Source: Maribacter luteus
GTDB taxonomy: Bacteria > Bacteroidota > Bacteroidia > Flavobacteriales > Flavobacteriaceae
Direction: 5' to 3'
Length of the DNA: 64,000 nucleotides
Assembly: GCF_009674825.1 (NCBI RefSeq)
Contig: NZ_WKJH01000021.1
Location: 221,044-285,043, forward strand
The position numbers were made by a program, and so were the translations under genes. The notes beneath the pieces were generated by a model, which saw only the letters and a program-made list of their open reading frames with translations, had not been told where the DNA came from and did no database searches. This document shows, one piece after another, positions 32,962 to 41,234 of this stretch (position 1 is its first letter; every line of letters begins with the position of its first letter).

Positions 32962-34346
32962 AGTTTTTAAAGTACATCTTAATCGTCGTAGTGGTAACTT
33001 GGCAAGGATATGCACAATCGGAGGACGAAAAACAAATAAAGGCTATTTATGAAACTGCTTTGACCCAAAGCAAATCTTATGATTGGCTCAATTATTTATC
33101 CAATCAGATTGGTGGTAGGTTATCCGGATCAATACAAGCCCAACAGGCGGTGGATTATACCAAGGCACAATTAGACTCAATGGGGCTCGATAAGGTTTGG
33201 CTTCAACCTGTAATGGTGCCTAAATGGGTAAGGGGTACTCCGGAATTTGCTTATGTTGAAACGGCTCCGGGAATTACAACCAACTTACCGATATGTGCAC
33301 TTGGCGGTTCGGTCGCCACACCTTTGCAAGGCATTAAGGCAAATATCATAGAGGTGAATGGTATCAAGGACCTGGAAGTTTTAGGTGCCGATAAGATAAA
33401 AGGTAAGATCGTATTTTTCAATAAACCCATGGATCCAACCCTAATAAGTACGTTCGAATCGTATTCAGGCTGTGTTGGTCAGCGATATGCCGGCGCTATG
33501 GAGGCGGTCAAATATGGAGCGGTAGGTGTTATTGTTAGATCAATGAACTTAAGGTTAGATGATTATCCGCATACGGGTTCTATGGGTTATGGCGATTTAG
33601 AGGTTTGGGAACGGATTCCTGCCGCGGCGATCAGTACAAAAGGAGCTGAGTTTCTAAGCGCAACGCTTAAACTGAGTCCTAATGCCAATTTCTATTTTAA
33701 ACAAAGTTGCAAAGTATATAATGATGTTGAGTCTTTTAATGTCATAGGCGAAATCAAGGGAAGTACATACCCTGATGAAATTATAGTGGTCGGTGGTCAC
33801 TTGGATTCTTGGGATCTAGGAGATGGGTCACATGATGACGGAGCAGGTTGTGTACAGAGTATGGATGTTCTAAGACTCTTGAAAGAAAGTGGATATACGC
33901 CCAAAAGAACAATTAGGGTGGTACTTTTCATGAATGAGGAAAATGGTCTGCGTGGAGGTAAGAAATATGCCGAAGTGGCCAAAAACAAGAAAGAAAAGCA
34001 TGTCTTTGCCTTAGAGAGTGATGCAGGTGGTTTTTCTCCAAGGGGATTTTCATTTGATTGTTCGGAAGGGGATTTCAAGAAAGTCAAAAGTTGGGGGCCT
34101 CTTTTTGAACCTTATCTTGTTCACATGTTGGTTAAAGGATACAGCGGAGCCGATATTGGGCCTTTAAAGGATGATGGAATTGTATTGGCCGGATTACGCC
34201 CCGATTCTCAACGTTACTTTGATCACCATCATTCCGAATACGATACTTTTGAACATGTGAACAAAAGGGAATTGGAGCTGGGCGCAGCGGCAATGTCAAG
34301 TTTGGTCTATCTTTTTGATAAGTATGGAGTTGAAAAAACAAAATAG
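32958..34346 (+). CDS. Secreted M28-family metallopeptidase
   Basis: A 462-residue exported aminopeptidase-like enzyme. After a signal peptide (MKFLKYILIVVVVTWQGYAQ) and helical region there is a PA-like insert (~110-240), then the M28 core with metal ligands in VVGGHLDSWDLGDGSHDDGAGC, FMNEENGLRGGKKYA, ESDAGGFSPRG and FDHHHSEYDTFEHV. Both zinc sites look complete. The start overlaps the ppk2 stop by 4 bases. It probably trims peptides in the periplasm or outside. Confidence 0.93.
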   Translation: MKFLKYILIVVVVTWQGYAQSEDEKQIKAIYETALTQSKSYDWLNYLSNQIGGRLSGSIQAQQAVDYTKAQLDSMGLDKVWLQPVMVPKWVRGTPEFAYVETAPGITTNLPICALGGSVATPLQGIKANIIEVNGIKDLEVLGADKIKGKIVFFNKPMDPTLISTFESYSGCVGQRYAGAMEAVKYGAVGVIVRSMNLRLDDYPHTGSMGYGDLEVWERIPAAAISTKGAEFLSATLKLSPNANFYFKQSCKVYNDVESFNVIGEIKGSTYPDEIIVVGGHLDSWDLGDGSHDDGAGCVQSMDVLRLLKESGYTPKRTIRVVLFMNEENGLRGGKKYAEVAKNKKEKHVFALESDAGGFSPRGFSFDCSEGDFKKVKSWGPLFEPYLVHMLVKGYSGADIGPLKDDGIVLAGLRPDSQRYFDHHHSEYDTFEHVNKRELELGAAAMSSLVYLFDKYGVEKTK

Positions 34347-34442
34347 ATACCATATTTAAATTTTGTCAAGGGAATTGGTTTTCGAAGAACTGTTTTCCGT
34401 TGGAACAATATGGATGGAATTCTTTTCCCTAACTAATTTGTA

Positions 34443-34450
34443 TATCTTTG
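34443..34450 (+). promoter_or_regulatory. Putative -7 element TATCTTTG of the PPIase gene
   Basis: Exact TAnnTTTG match. It lies inside the longest ORF of the PPIase gene (TTG 34448), so the true start is ATG 34475. Confidence 0.6.
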
Positions 34451-34474
34451 CAGCTCAATAAAAAAAAGCGAAAA

Positions 34475-35407
34475 ATGCAAGACGGAATCTACGCAAAATT
34501 CAATACTTCAAAAGGAGAGATACTTGTAAAATTAACTTATGATAAAACTCCCGGTACTGTAGGTAACTTTGTTGCCTTGGCAGAGGGTAAACGTGAGAAT
34601 AGTGCCAAAGCCATTGGTGAGCCCTATTATGACGGATTAAAATTCCACAGGGTAATTCCTGATTTTATGATTCAAGGAGGTTGTCCTTCCGGTACTGGTA
34701 CCGGTGATCCAGGATACAAGTTCGATGATGAATTTCATCCAGATTTGGTTCATGATGCCCCAGGGGTACTTTCAATGGCCAATGCTGGGCCAGGAACTAA
34801 CGGAAGTCAGTTTTTCATTACCCACGTTGCCACACCATGGTTAGATAATAAACATACCGTTTTTGGTCATGTAGAAGCCGGTCAAGAGGTGGTAGATGCC
34901 ATTGCGCAATCCGATACCATCGATACTTTGGAAATCATTAGGATTGGTGCCGAGGCCGAAAAGTGGGATGCCTTGGAAGCCTTTAAAACTTTTGAAAGTT
35001 CAAAAGAGAAAAGATTAGCGGAAGAAAAGGAAAAACAGGCCAAGGAATTGGATAAGGTAGCTGCTGGTTTTGATGAGACCGAGAGCGGACTACGATATAA
35101 GATTATTCAAAAAGGAAGTGGGGATAAAGCTGAAAAAGCGAAAACAGTTTCGGTACATTATGAGGGTTCTCTATTGAACGGTCAGGTTTTCGATTCCTCC
35201 TATAAAAGAAATCAACCGATTGATTTTCAATTGGGCGTAGGACAAGTTATTCCAGGTTGGGATGAAGGTATTGCTTTGCTACAAGTAGGGGATAAGGCAC
35301 GTTTCGTGATTCCATCGAATTTGGCTTATGGTAGTGCAGGGGCCGGTGGTGTCATTCCACCAAATGCCACTTTAATTTTCGATGTGGAATTGATGGATGT
35401 GAAATAG
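34475..35407 (+). CDS. Cyclophilin-FKBP fusion peptidyl-prolyl isomerase
   Basis: 310 residues from ATG 34475. The N-terminal half is a cyclophilin ([53 protein letters not shown]); a charged helical linker (residues ~165-205, [18 protein letters not shown]) leads to an FKBP domain ([54 protein letters not shown]). No signal peptide is seen, so it is probably cytoplasmic. The -7 element at 34443-34450 supports the start. It ends at a strong terminator. Confidence 0.94.
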   Translation: MQDGIYAKFNTSKGEILVKLTYDKTPGTVGNFVALAEGKRENSAKAIGEPYYDGLKFHRVIPDFMIQGGCPSGTGTGDPGYKFDDEFHPDLVHDAPGVLSMANAGPGTNGSQFFITHVATPWLDNKHTVFGHVEAGQEVVDAIAQSDTIDTLEIIRIGAEAEKWDALEAFKTFESSKEKRLAEEKEKQAKELDKVAAGFDETESGLRYKIIQKGSGDKAEKAKTVSVHYEGSLLNGQVFDSSYKRNQPIDFQLGVGQVIPGWDEGIALLQVGDKARFVIPSNLAYGSAGAGGVIPPNATLIFDVELMDVK

Positions 35408-35433
35408 AAATCACAAGAATCATTTTATATAAG

Positions 35434-35464
35434 GAGCCTCGGTTTATACCGGGGCTTTTTTTTG
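35434..35464 (+). terminator. Intrinsic terminator after the PPIase gene
   Basis: AGCCTCGGT pairs with ACCGGGGCT (one G-T) around TTTAT, followed by a long T run. Confidence 0.85.
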
Positions 35465-35469
35465 CTAAG

Positions 35470-35559
35470 CTATTTATCTCGCACCCGAACCAAACTGCTT
35501 ATGAGCATAACGCTATTGATAAAGACCAAAACACAAACTATAGAGATAAAAGTTACCAT
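35470..35559 (-). CDS. Tiny single-span membrane peptide, 29 residues
   Basis: A 30-codon ORF, almost entirely one membrane span (residues 3-24) with a basic tail (VRVRDK). It resembles the N terminus of the 59-residue protein at 18140-18319 and the neighbouring 28-residue ORF (shared pattern M.TF.[ST]....L.[FV]IN....L..S). The 12-mer GTTTAAGTTTTA lies 45-57 bases before the ATG, as also before the neighbour. Function unknown; size and tail recall type-I toxin or small regulatory peptides. Confidence 0.5.
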   Translation of the reverse strand: MVTFISIVCVLVFINSVMLISSLVRVRDK

Positions 35560-35603
35560 GGCATAATTATTTTTAATGATCGTTGTTCCATTGTAACAAC
35601 CAC

Positions 35604-35821
35604 TAAAACTTAAACCCTACTTTTTCTTGGTTCAATACGGTTATTTTTTGGTACTCAGTATGCTCATTAATAAAAGAATGATGTTAATGACGAGAAGCGA
35701 TAGTAAAATGGTTATAAAGGTGGTCATATAAAAATTGTTGTTTGAGTTTCTTATTGAGGGGGAGTTGTTTTGTTTAATGCATGATGCAGAAAAAGGGAGG
35801 GGGTTGCGTTAAAACTTAAAC
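35604..35821. repeat. Direct repeat TAAAACTTAAAC (12-mer) ahead of two tiny ORFs
   Basis: Copies at 35604-35615 and 35810-35821 on the plus strand; each lies upstream (minus strand) of one of the tiny membrane ORFs, suggesting duplication of a promoter-plus-ORF unit. Confidence 0.55.
35641..35727 (-). CDS. Tiny single-span membrane peptide, 28 residues
   Basis: A 29-codon ORF: residues 3-24 form one hydrophobic span with many Ile and Leu, then ILSTKK. It is related by eye to the 29-residue ORF 81 bases downstream and the 59-residue protein at 18.2 kb. A TATTTTTG -7 element (minus, 35821-35828) lies 93 bases upstream. The rest of 35408-35918 contains these ORFs, their leaders and two terminators only. 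Confidence 0.55.
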   Translation of the reverse strand: MTTFITILLSLLVINIILLLMSILSTKK

Positions 35822-35828
35822 AAAAATA
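35821..35828 (-). promoter_or_regulatory. Putative -7 element TATTTTTG of the tiny-peptide pair
   Basis: Exact minus-strand TAnnTTTG match 93 bases before the ATG at 35727; it directly precedes the 12-mer repeat. Confidence 0.45.
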
Positions 35829-35867
35829 AGAAAAAGAAAAAAATTAGTAAGAAAATACCACAAATAA

Positions 35868-35895
35868 AAACCCCCGATGCAGAACATCGGGGGTA
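35868..35895 (-). terminator. Intrinsic terminator after the cold-shock gene
   Basis: ACCCCCGATG pairs with CATCGGGGGT around 5 bases; a T run follows on the minus strand. It ends the csp transcript. Confidence 0.85.
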
Positions 35896-35918
35896 TATAA
35901 AAAAGTTAAAATCGTTAC

Positions 35919-36113
35919 CTAGTCAACTACTTTCACATTAACGGCGTTTAATCCTTTTTTACCTTGTTGTAGTTCAAATTCCACAACATCACCTTCACGA
36001 ACTTCGTCGATTAAGCCAGAAATGTGTACAAAATGATCTTCGTTCGAACCATCTTCAGTGATAAAACCATAACCTTTGGAATCATTGAAGAATTTAACTG
36101 TTCCTTTACTCAT
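35919..36113 (-). CDS. Cold-shock domain protein (CspA family)
   Basis: A 64-residue OB-fold RNA chaperone. RNP1 is KGYGFITED and RNP2 HFVHIS; the opening GTVKFFND and the closing VVEFELQQGKKGLNAVNV are standard. The ATG is set by a -7 box TACATTTG (minus, 36144-36151) about 30 bases upstream, giving a short AT-rich leader. It ends at a strong terminator. Confidence 0.97.
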   Translation of the reverse strand: MSKGTVKFFNDSKGYGFITEDGSNEDHFVHISGLIDEVREGDVVEFELQQGKKGLNAVNVKVVD

Positions 36114-36143
36114 AATAAAAATTATTAAATATTAATTAAAGTG

Positions 36144-36151
36144 CAAATGTA
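36144..36151 (-). promoter_or_regulatory. Putative -7 element TACATTTG of the cold-shock gene
   Basis: Exact minus-strand TAnnTTTG match 30 bases before the ATG. Confidence 0.6.
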
Positions 36152-36273
36152 GGATTTATTAATTTAATTGTATGATATTTTGGAAGTTATCTTTGTATTA
36201 ACACATCCTTAAATTAATGGTTGAACTTTTGGATCGCTTAAAAAGGCGATTTTTAAGTCCAAGTTTCCTGTTT

Positions 36274-36912
36274 TCAAGCCGTAGGATCAGGGGTCATTCT
36301 CAAATAAGGTTTAACTTCCTCAACGCCTTTTGTGAATATTTTACGCGCTTCATCGGTAGGTATGGCCGGACTAACAACGACATCATTACCATGTTCCCAA
36401 TTTGCAGGTGTGGCAACTTTATGGTTGGCCGTTAATTGTAAAGAATCGACAACCCTTAACAGTTCATAGAAGTTACGCCCTGTTGAAGCAGGGTAGGTCA
36501 ATGTAAGTTTAACCGTTTTGTCCGGTGCGATAATGAATACCGAACGTACGGTTAAGGTGCTGTCCGCTTTTGGGTGGATCATATCGTAAAGGTCAGACAC
36601 TTTTCTGTCCTCATCCGCAATTATCGGAAAGTTTACCGTGGTGTTCTGTACTTCGTTGATGTCTTTGATCCATTCCTTATGGGAGGCTGCCCCATCTACA
36701 CTTAATGCGATCATTTTTACATTTCGTTTGTCAAATTCCCCCTTAAAATTAGCCGCAGTACCCAATTCGGTTGTACAAACGGGGGTAAAATCTGCAGGAT
36801 GTGAAAATAAAATTCCCCAGCTATCACCTAGGTAATCGTATAAATTAATTGTGCCCATTGAACTGTCTGCAGTAAAATTCGGGGCTGTATCCCCTAATCT
36901 AAGTGTTGCCAT
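36274..36912 (-). CDS. 1-Cys peroxiredoxin (Prx6 type)
   Basis: A 212-residue peroxidase that reduces hydroperoxides. The peroxidatic Cys46 is in PADFTPVCTTE, preceded by the GDSWGILFSHP strand; the C-terminal Prx6/1-Cys extension contains YPASTGRNFYELLRVVDSLQLT and TPANWEHGNDVVV. No resolving Cys is seen, which fits the 1-Cys group. It is monocistronic between csp and the bstA-like gene. Confidence 0.95.
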   Translation of the reverse strand: MATLRLGDTAPNFTADSSMGTINLYDYLGDSWGILFSHPADFTPVCTTELGTAANFKGEFDKRNVKMIALSVDGAASHKEWIKDINEVQNTTVNFPIIADEDRKVSDLYDMIHPKADSTLTVRSVFIIAPDKTVKLTLTYPASTGRNFYELLRVVDSLQLTANHKVATPANWEHGNDVVVSPAIPTDEARKIFTKGVEEVKPYLRMTPDPTA

Positions 36913-37020
36913 TTTTGATTGTTTTTAATTATAAAACTATTTATCCGATAAAATTAGTAGATTTATGGTTTTCGTAGAATTTTCATTAGGTTAAAACTGT
37001 ATTAAAATTTTTAAAGTAGT

Positions 37021-37563
37021 ATGGATAAGATAGTTATGGAGGCTTTGAAGTTCCCAATCGGGCATTTTGAATATTCAGCAAAAGTATCTAAAGCAATTGT
37101 AGATGGGTGGATTAAGGACTTGGAAGAACTGCCGTTAATACTTGAGCGTTTGGTGGGTGATTTAACTATGGAGCAATTGGAAACCCCTTATAGACCAGAG
37201 GGGTGGACGATTAGGCAATTGGTACACCATATAGCGGATAGCCATCATCATAGTTATACCCGTTTCAAATGGGCGCTGACGGAAAATGGTCCCTTGATCA
37301 AGGCGTATGACGAAAAGAGTTGGAGCTCCTTGTCCGATGCCAAAACCGCCCCAGTGGAGCTTTCTTTGAACTATTTAAAGGCACTACATGCCAAACTTGT
37401 TTTTTTGTTGAAAAGTCTGGATGATCAAGACTTGCAGAAATATTATGTGCATCCCGATGATAAAAGCAAGATTACCGTAAAAGAGAATATTGGAAAATAT
37501 GCCTGGCATGGGCGACATCATTGCGCTCATATTCAAGGATTGTTAGAGCGAAAAGGTTGGTAG
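37021..37563 (+). CDS. Bacillithiol S-transferase BstA / YfiT family (DinB-like)
   Basis: A 180-residue four-helix metal enzyme. The metal His appear in RQLVHHIADSHHHSY and YAWHGRHHCAHI, with the N-terminal DxxW-like PEGWTIRQ motif. YfiT/BstA proteins of Firmicutes and Bacteroidota use bacillithiol as cofactor for electrophile removal; Flavobacteria make bacillithiol, so this role is plausible. A second ATG at 37036 is possible. It is convergent with the thioredoxin-like gene. Confidence 0.88.
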   Translation: MDKIVMEALKFPIGHFEYSAKVSKAIVDGWIKDLEELPLILERLVGDLTMEQLETPYRPEGWTIRQLVHHIADSHHHSYTRFKWALTENGPLIKAYDEKSWSSLSDAKTAPVELSLNYLKALHAKLVFLLKSLDDQDLQKYYVHPDDKSKITVKENIGKYAWHGRHHCAHIQGLLERKGW

Positions 37564-37612
37564 GCCTAGTCTGGTTTAAAATAAGAGCTACCTTATTTAC
37601 AACTATCCAGGA

Positions 37613-38173
37613 TCAATCGGCAATCCATTTAATATTGCATCCAATACTAGGTTTCTGATCAGGATCTATTTCTTTTTCCGACAGCAGGGCGTTTAGGGCA
37701 TTTCGAAGATCTTTTCCGGTAACAGGGACAGCGTTTCCAGGTCTTGAGCCATCTAATTGTCCACGATAAACGAGGTTTAGGTCTTTATCGAATAAATAAA
37801 AATCAGGAGTACAGGCAGCATCATATTTCATGGCTGTTTCTTGGGTAGCGTCATACAAATAAGGAAAAGGATACCCAACTTGCTTTGCTTGCTGTTTCAT
37901 TAAGTCCGGTGCATCTTGTGGGTAATTGATAACATCATTACTAGAAATGGCAATAAAGGAAATTCCTTTGGATTGGTATTCCTTGGCCATTTTTACCAAT
38001 TCCGGGTTCACATGAATAACAAAAGGACAATGGTTACAGATGAACATGATCACTGTCCCAATATCGCCTTTAAGGGTGTTCAGTGACAGTTCTTGGTCAC
38101 TGATCGTGTCCTTTAGAATAAAATTTGGGGCTTTTGTGCCTAAAGGCATCATATTGCTAGGGGTGTTCGCCAT
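37613..38173 (-). CDS. Thioredoxin-fold redoxin (AhpC/TSA-like)
   Basis: A 186-residue protein with the redox motif CNHCPFV in MFICNHCPFVIHV, an AhpC/TSA-type opening (LGTKAPNFILKDT) and the cis-Pro region ACTPDFYLFDKD. The C-terminal part PSIGCNIKW is typical of these proteins. No signal peptide, so probably cytoplasmic; its electron donor is unknown. It faces the bstA-like gene, with no strong terminator between. Confidence 0.93.
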   Translation of the reverse strand: MANTPSNMMPLGTKAPNFILKDTISDQELSLNTLKGDIGTVIMFICNHCPFVIHVNPELVKMAKEYQSKGISFIAISSNDVINYPQDAPDLMKQQAKQVGYPFPYLYDATQETAMKYDAACTPDFYLFDKDLNLVYRGQLDGSRPGNAVPVTGKDLRNALNALLSEKEIDPDQKPSIGCNIKWIAD

Positions 38174-38280
38174 GACTTATCATTTCTGATCAAAAAAATA
38201 AAGTTAAAAGTATTTGGTGAATTTTGGTCATCGGAAACACTATTTTTAAATTGAACGGCCATATAATATAAGATACCAAG

Positions 38281-38622
38281 ATGATGAAAGAAATAATAAG
38301 CTGGAATGATTTTAGTAAGGTCGATATGAGAATAGGTACCATTATCGAAGTTGGTGATTTTCCGAAAGCAAGGAATCCGGCTTATCAAATAAAACTTGAT
38401 TTCGGAAAAGAAATAGGGGTTAAAAAGACTTCGGCTCAGATCACTACACTATATGACAAGGAGGAGCTTCTGGGTCGACAGGTAATTGCTGTAATTAATT
38501 TTCCGAAGAAACAAATTGCCGATTTTATGAGTGAATGTCTTATATTAGGAGCTGTTGAGGGTAAGGATGTGGTTTTAATACAACCAGATGCGGCAGTTCC
38601 CAACGGACTTAAAATAGCCTAA
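38281..38622 (+). CDS. tRNA-binding domain protein (CsaA type)
   Basis: A 113-residue dimer-type protein with the EMAP-II/CsaA OB fold: FSKVDMRIGTIIEVGDFPKARNPAYQIKLDFG, AQITTLYDKEELLGRQVIAVINFPKKQI and VLIQPDAAVPNG. CsaA-like proteins bind tRNA and may assist protein folding or export. The start has two ATGs in line (38281, 38284). The next gene starts 4 bases after its stop, so the two are co-transcribed. Confidence 0.94.
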   Translation: MMKEIISWNDFSKVDMRIGTIIEVGDFPKARNPAYQIKLDFGKEIGVKKTSAQITTLYDKEELLGRQVIAVINFPKKQIADFMSECLILGAVEGKDVVLIQPDAAVPNGLKIA

Positions 38623-38626
38623 CCGT

Positions 38627-39550
38627 TTGTCAGATACCGTACTAGATAATGTTCATATCAATTTTGATAGTCAAACCCTTTGGGTGTTGAATATTGCCTT
38701 GGCATTGGTCATGTTCGGCATCGCGTTGGAGATTTCAGTGAACGATTTCAAAAGACTCCTGCAAAATCCAAAATCCATATTCACAGGAATTTTCAGTCAG
38801 TTTATACTTTTGCCGGCTATTACCTTCGCATTGGTATGGATTATTGAACCTATCTCCAGCATAGCCTTGGGTATGTTCATGGTTGCCGCATGTCCTGGTG
38901 GAAATATTTCCAATTTCATTACACATTTCGCTAAGGGCAATTCGGCCTTATCCGTTAGTCTAACGGCAGTAGCTACCTTATTGGCTGTTATTATGACACC
39001 CTTGAATCTTGAATTCTGGGGTTCATTATATGGTCCTACATCGAAAATATTGACCGAAGTTGCCATTTCACCTGTTGAAATGGTAGAATTGGTTTCTTTG
39101 TTGTTGGCCATTCCACTGGCCTTGGGAATGGGGTTCAATTACTTAAGACCCGTACTGGCAAAGAGAATGGCCAAGGTTTTCAAATGGGTTTCTTTGGTAT
39201 TCTTTATCGCTTTGATCTTCCTGGCCCTTTATAATAACAGGGATATTTTCATAGATTATATTTTTTATGTCTTCTGGATAGTGGTATTGCATAATCTAGT
39301 CGCGTTTTTAACGGGATTCTCGTTGGCTAAATTTATGGGGTTGTCCCAAAGGGATACCCGATCGATCACCATAGAAACGGGAATCCAGAATTCCGGATTG
39401 GGCCTATTGCTCATTTTTACTTTTTTCGACGGTCTGGGGGGCATGGCCTTATTGACTGCTTTTTGGGGAATATGGCATTTGGTTTCCGGGTTGTTGTTGT
39501 CTATGTTTTGGGGATATAAACCCCTTGAGAAAGAAGAATTGGCTTCATGA
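38627..39550 (+). CDS. Bile acid:sodium symporter family protein
   Basis: A 307-residue membrane protein of the BASS family with about 9-10 spans. Signatures are MVAACPGGNISNFITHFAKGNSALSVSLTA (the conserved crossover region, GGxxSN) and SITIETGIQNSGLGLLLI (second crossover, ETGxQN). The start is TTG, 4 bases after the tRNA-binding gene. Transported substrate is unknown (sulphate, pyruvate or bile-acid-like anions). It overlaps the next gene by 4 bases. Confidence 0.93.
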   Translation: MSDTVLDNVHINFDSQTLWVLNIALALVMFGIALEISVNDFKRLLQNPKSIFTGIFSQFILLPAITFALVWIIEPISSIALGMFMVAACPGGNISNFITHFAKGNSALSVSLTAVATLLAVIMTPLNLEFWGSLYGPTSKILTEVAISPVEMVELVSLLLAIPLALGMGFNYLRPVLAKRMAKVFKWVSLVFFIALIFLALYNNRDIFIDYIFYVFWIVVLHNLVAFLTGFSLAKFMGLSQRDTRSITIETGIQNSGLGLLLIFTFFDGLGGMALLTAFWGIWHLVSGLLLSMFWGYKPLEKEELAS

Positions 39551-40590
39551 GGATAGGTTATAACATCTTAAAGCTGTATGTGAAGATAGGCCTGTTTTGT
39601 TACTTCAAAAAAATAAAGGTGGTTGGTCTAGGGAATATACCTAAAGATAAACCGATACTATTTTTGGCCAATCATCAGAATGCGTTGATAGATGCTTTGA
39701 TTATTGTTATGAATGTTGGGGTGGCACCTTTTTTTTTGGCACGATCCGATGTGTTTAAAAAACCACTGATCGCCAAGTTTTTGAGGTATTTGCAAATGAT
39801 ACCCATTTACCGGATCAGGGATGGTCGGGAAACCCTAAGGAACAATCCCGCAATTTTCAGTAAATGTGGTAGACTTCTTTCAGAGGGGAAGGCCTTGATG
39901 CTTTTTCCTGAAGGGAACCATGGTATTCAACGACGTGTCCGCTGGCCTATGCGAAAGGGTTTTGTTAAAATGATTTTCTCGGCTTTGGAGAACGACCCAA
40001 ACTTGGATATTCGAATAGTCCCTGTGGGTTTAAATTATCTAAGGGCAGAAAGCTTTCCTGATAGTGTGGCCATGTATATAGGCGAGGATATTTCAGTGCA
40101 GGCGTGTTTTGATCCTAAAAATCTACCTGCCACTGAAGCACTTTTAAAGAATGAGGTATATAAAAGGTTGAAACAGCTTACCACACATATTGAAGATGAG
40201 GGAACTTATGACAATGTAGTGGTGCAATTGAATAACAGGAACGTTGATTATCTGGATCCAATTTCCGTTAATAATACCATTCAAGAAATAGATGTGACTT
40301 TTCAAGAGACTCCGATCCAAAAGAAAACCCCCTGGTATTCCTATGTTTTGAAATTTGTGTTTACGTTGGTCAACTTTCCGATTCTAGTCCTATGGAATAA
40401 GAAATTGAAGTCAAGGGATATGGATATTGAATTCAGGTCAACGATGCGCTTTGCTTTGGGAGTTCTCCTTTTTCCGATTTATTTTGGCATATTGTTCTTG
40501 CTATTTGCCTATTTCTTGGGAATCGGGACGGCTTTTATGTTGTTGTTGGCTCATTGGCTTATTAATGTAGCCTACATGAAACTTGGTTAG
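39547..40590 (+). CDS. Lysophospholipid acyltransferase family protein (PlsC-like)
   Basis: A 347-residue acyltransferase. The catalytic motif is FLANHQNALIDALII (NHx5D, the form found in several Bacteroidota relatives), the second motif LFPEGNHGIQRR. The protein has an N-terminal hydrophobic segment and at least three C-terminal spans (residues ~260-340), unlike short PlsC. It overlaps the symporter gene by 4 bases. Probably it adds an acyl chain to a glycerol- or amino-lipid. Confidence 0.92.
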   Translation: MRIGYNILKLYVKIGLFCYFKKIKVVGLGNIPKDKPILFLANHQNALIDALIIVMNVGVAPFFLARSDVFKKPLIAKFLRYLQMIPIYRIRDGRETLRNNPAIFSKCGRLLSEGKALMLFPEGNHGIQRRVRWPMRKGFVKMIFSALENDPNLDIRIVPVGLNYLRAESFPDSVAMYIGEDISVQACFDPKNLPATEALLKNEVYKRLKQLTTHIEDEGTYDNVVVQLNNRNVDYLDPISVNNTIQEIDVTFQETPIQKKTPWYSYVLKFVFTLVNFPILVLWNKKLKSRDMDIEFRSTMRFALGVLLFPIYFGILFLLFAYFLGIGTAFMLLLAHWLINVAYMKLG

Positions 40591-40629
40591 CTTAAAATAT
40601 ACGATTGTAGATGGTTGCTATATTTTAAG
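40591..40629. repeat. Perfect 11-bp inverted repeat after the acyltransferase gene
   Basis: CTTAAAATATA (40591-40601) and TATATTTTAAG (40619-40629) with a 17-base spacer, starting directly after the stop codon. The arms are AT-rich, without a T run, so it is not a standard terminator. Confidence 0.5.
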
Positions 40630-40731
40630 GTGTACATATGAATTGGTGCTTTGTTTCGTGTGGTTAGCAGTCACTGCCTCTAACATAGGATAAAGGTTTA
40701 GAGTAAGGTTTGGTAGGATGGGTCATAATGT

Positions 40732-40761
40732 AAAACGGCCCTGAATGTTCAGGGCCGTTTT
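40732..40761. terminator. Bidirectional intrinsic terminator
   Basis: AAAACGGCCCTGAA pairs with TTCAGGGCCGTTTT around two bases, between the convergent acyltransferase and DUF3276 genes. Confidence 0.9.
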
Positions 40762-40784
40762 ACACAATAATAAGTTTGAATATT

Positions 40785-41156
40785 TTAAATGTCATCGAAA
40801 TCAACATCGGTAAAGCTACCGGTTGTTGACATTTCACCATTTTCGTGGTATTCTTCTTTCTTGAAATCTTTTTGATGTCTTTCCGAGATTACCTCGGTGC
40901 CTTTTTCTTCAATGATGAAATTCATCATTTCTTCTACATTTTCCTTAAAAGCATTGAAATCTTCCTTGTAAAGATAAATTTTGTGTTTTTTATAATGAAA
41001 CGAACCATCATCATGGGTGAATTTTTTACTCTCGGTGATAGTTAGATAGTAATCACCTGCTTTGGTGCTTCTTACATCAAAGAAATATGTTCTCCTTCCG
41101 GCTCTCAATACTTTGGAATGTATCTCTTCCTGATCTATTAATTCTTTGTCGCTCAT
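40785..41156 (-). CDS. DUF3276 / PUR-domain nucleic-acid-binding protein
   Basis: A 123-residue protein of the Bacteroidota DUF3276 family, related to PUR-alpha. Core marks are SKVLRAGRRTYFFDVRSTKAGDYYLTITESKKF and KKHKIYLYKEDFNAFKENVEEMMNFII. The tail is acidic (TDVDFDDI). PUR-domain proteins bind single-stranded DNA or RNA. No signal peptide. It is monocistronic and ends in the bidirectional terminator. Confidence 0.95.
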   Translation of the reverse strand: MSDKELIDQEEIHSKVLRAGRRTYFFDVRSTKAGDYYLTITESKKFTHDDGSFHYKKHKIYLYKEDFNAFKENVEEMMNFIIEEKGTEVISERHQKDFKKEEYHENGEMSTTGSFTDVDFDDI

Positions 41157-41234
41157 TTTTCAAGTTTCTAGTTAGATAAATTAGTGTCCAATCCTCAAAA
41201 TTGGAAAAAAAAAGCGTAGTTAGCAACAATATTG

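Noticed and set aside
36237-36262. Short hairpin ATCGC/GCGAT as peroxiredoxin terminator
   Set aside because: Only 5 bp and the T run lies on the plus strand, opposite to the gene.
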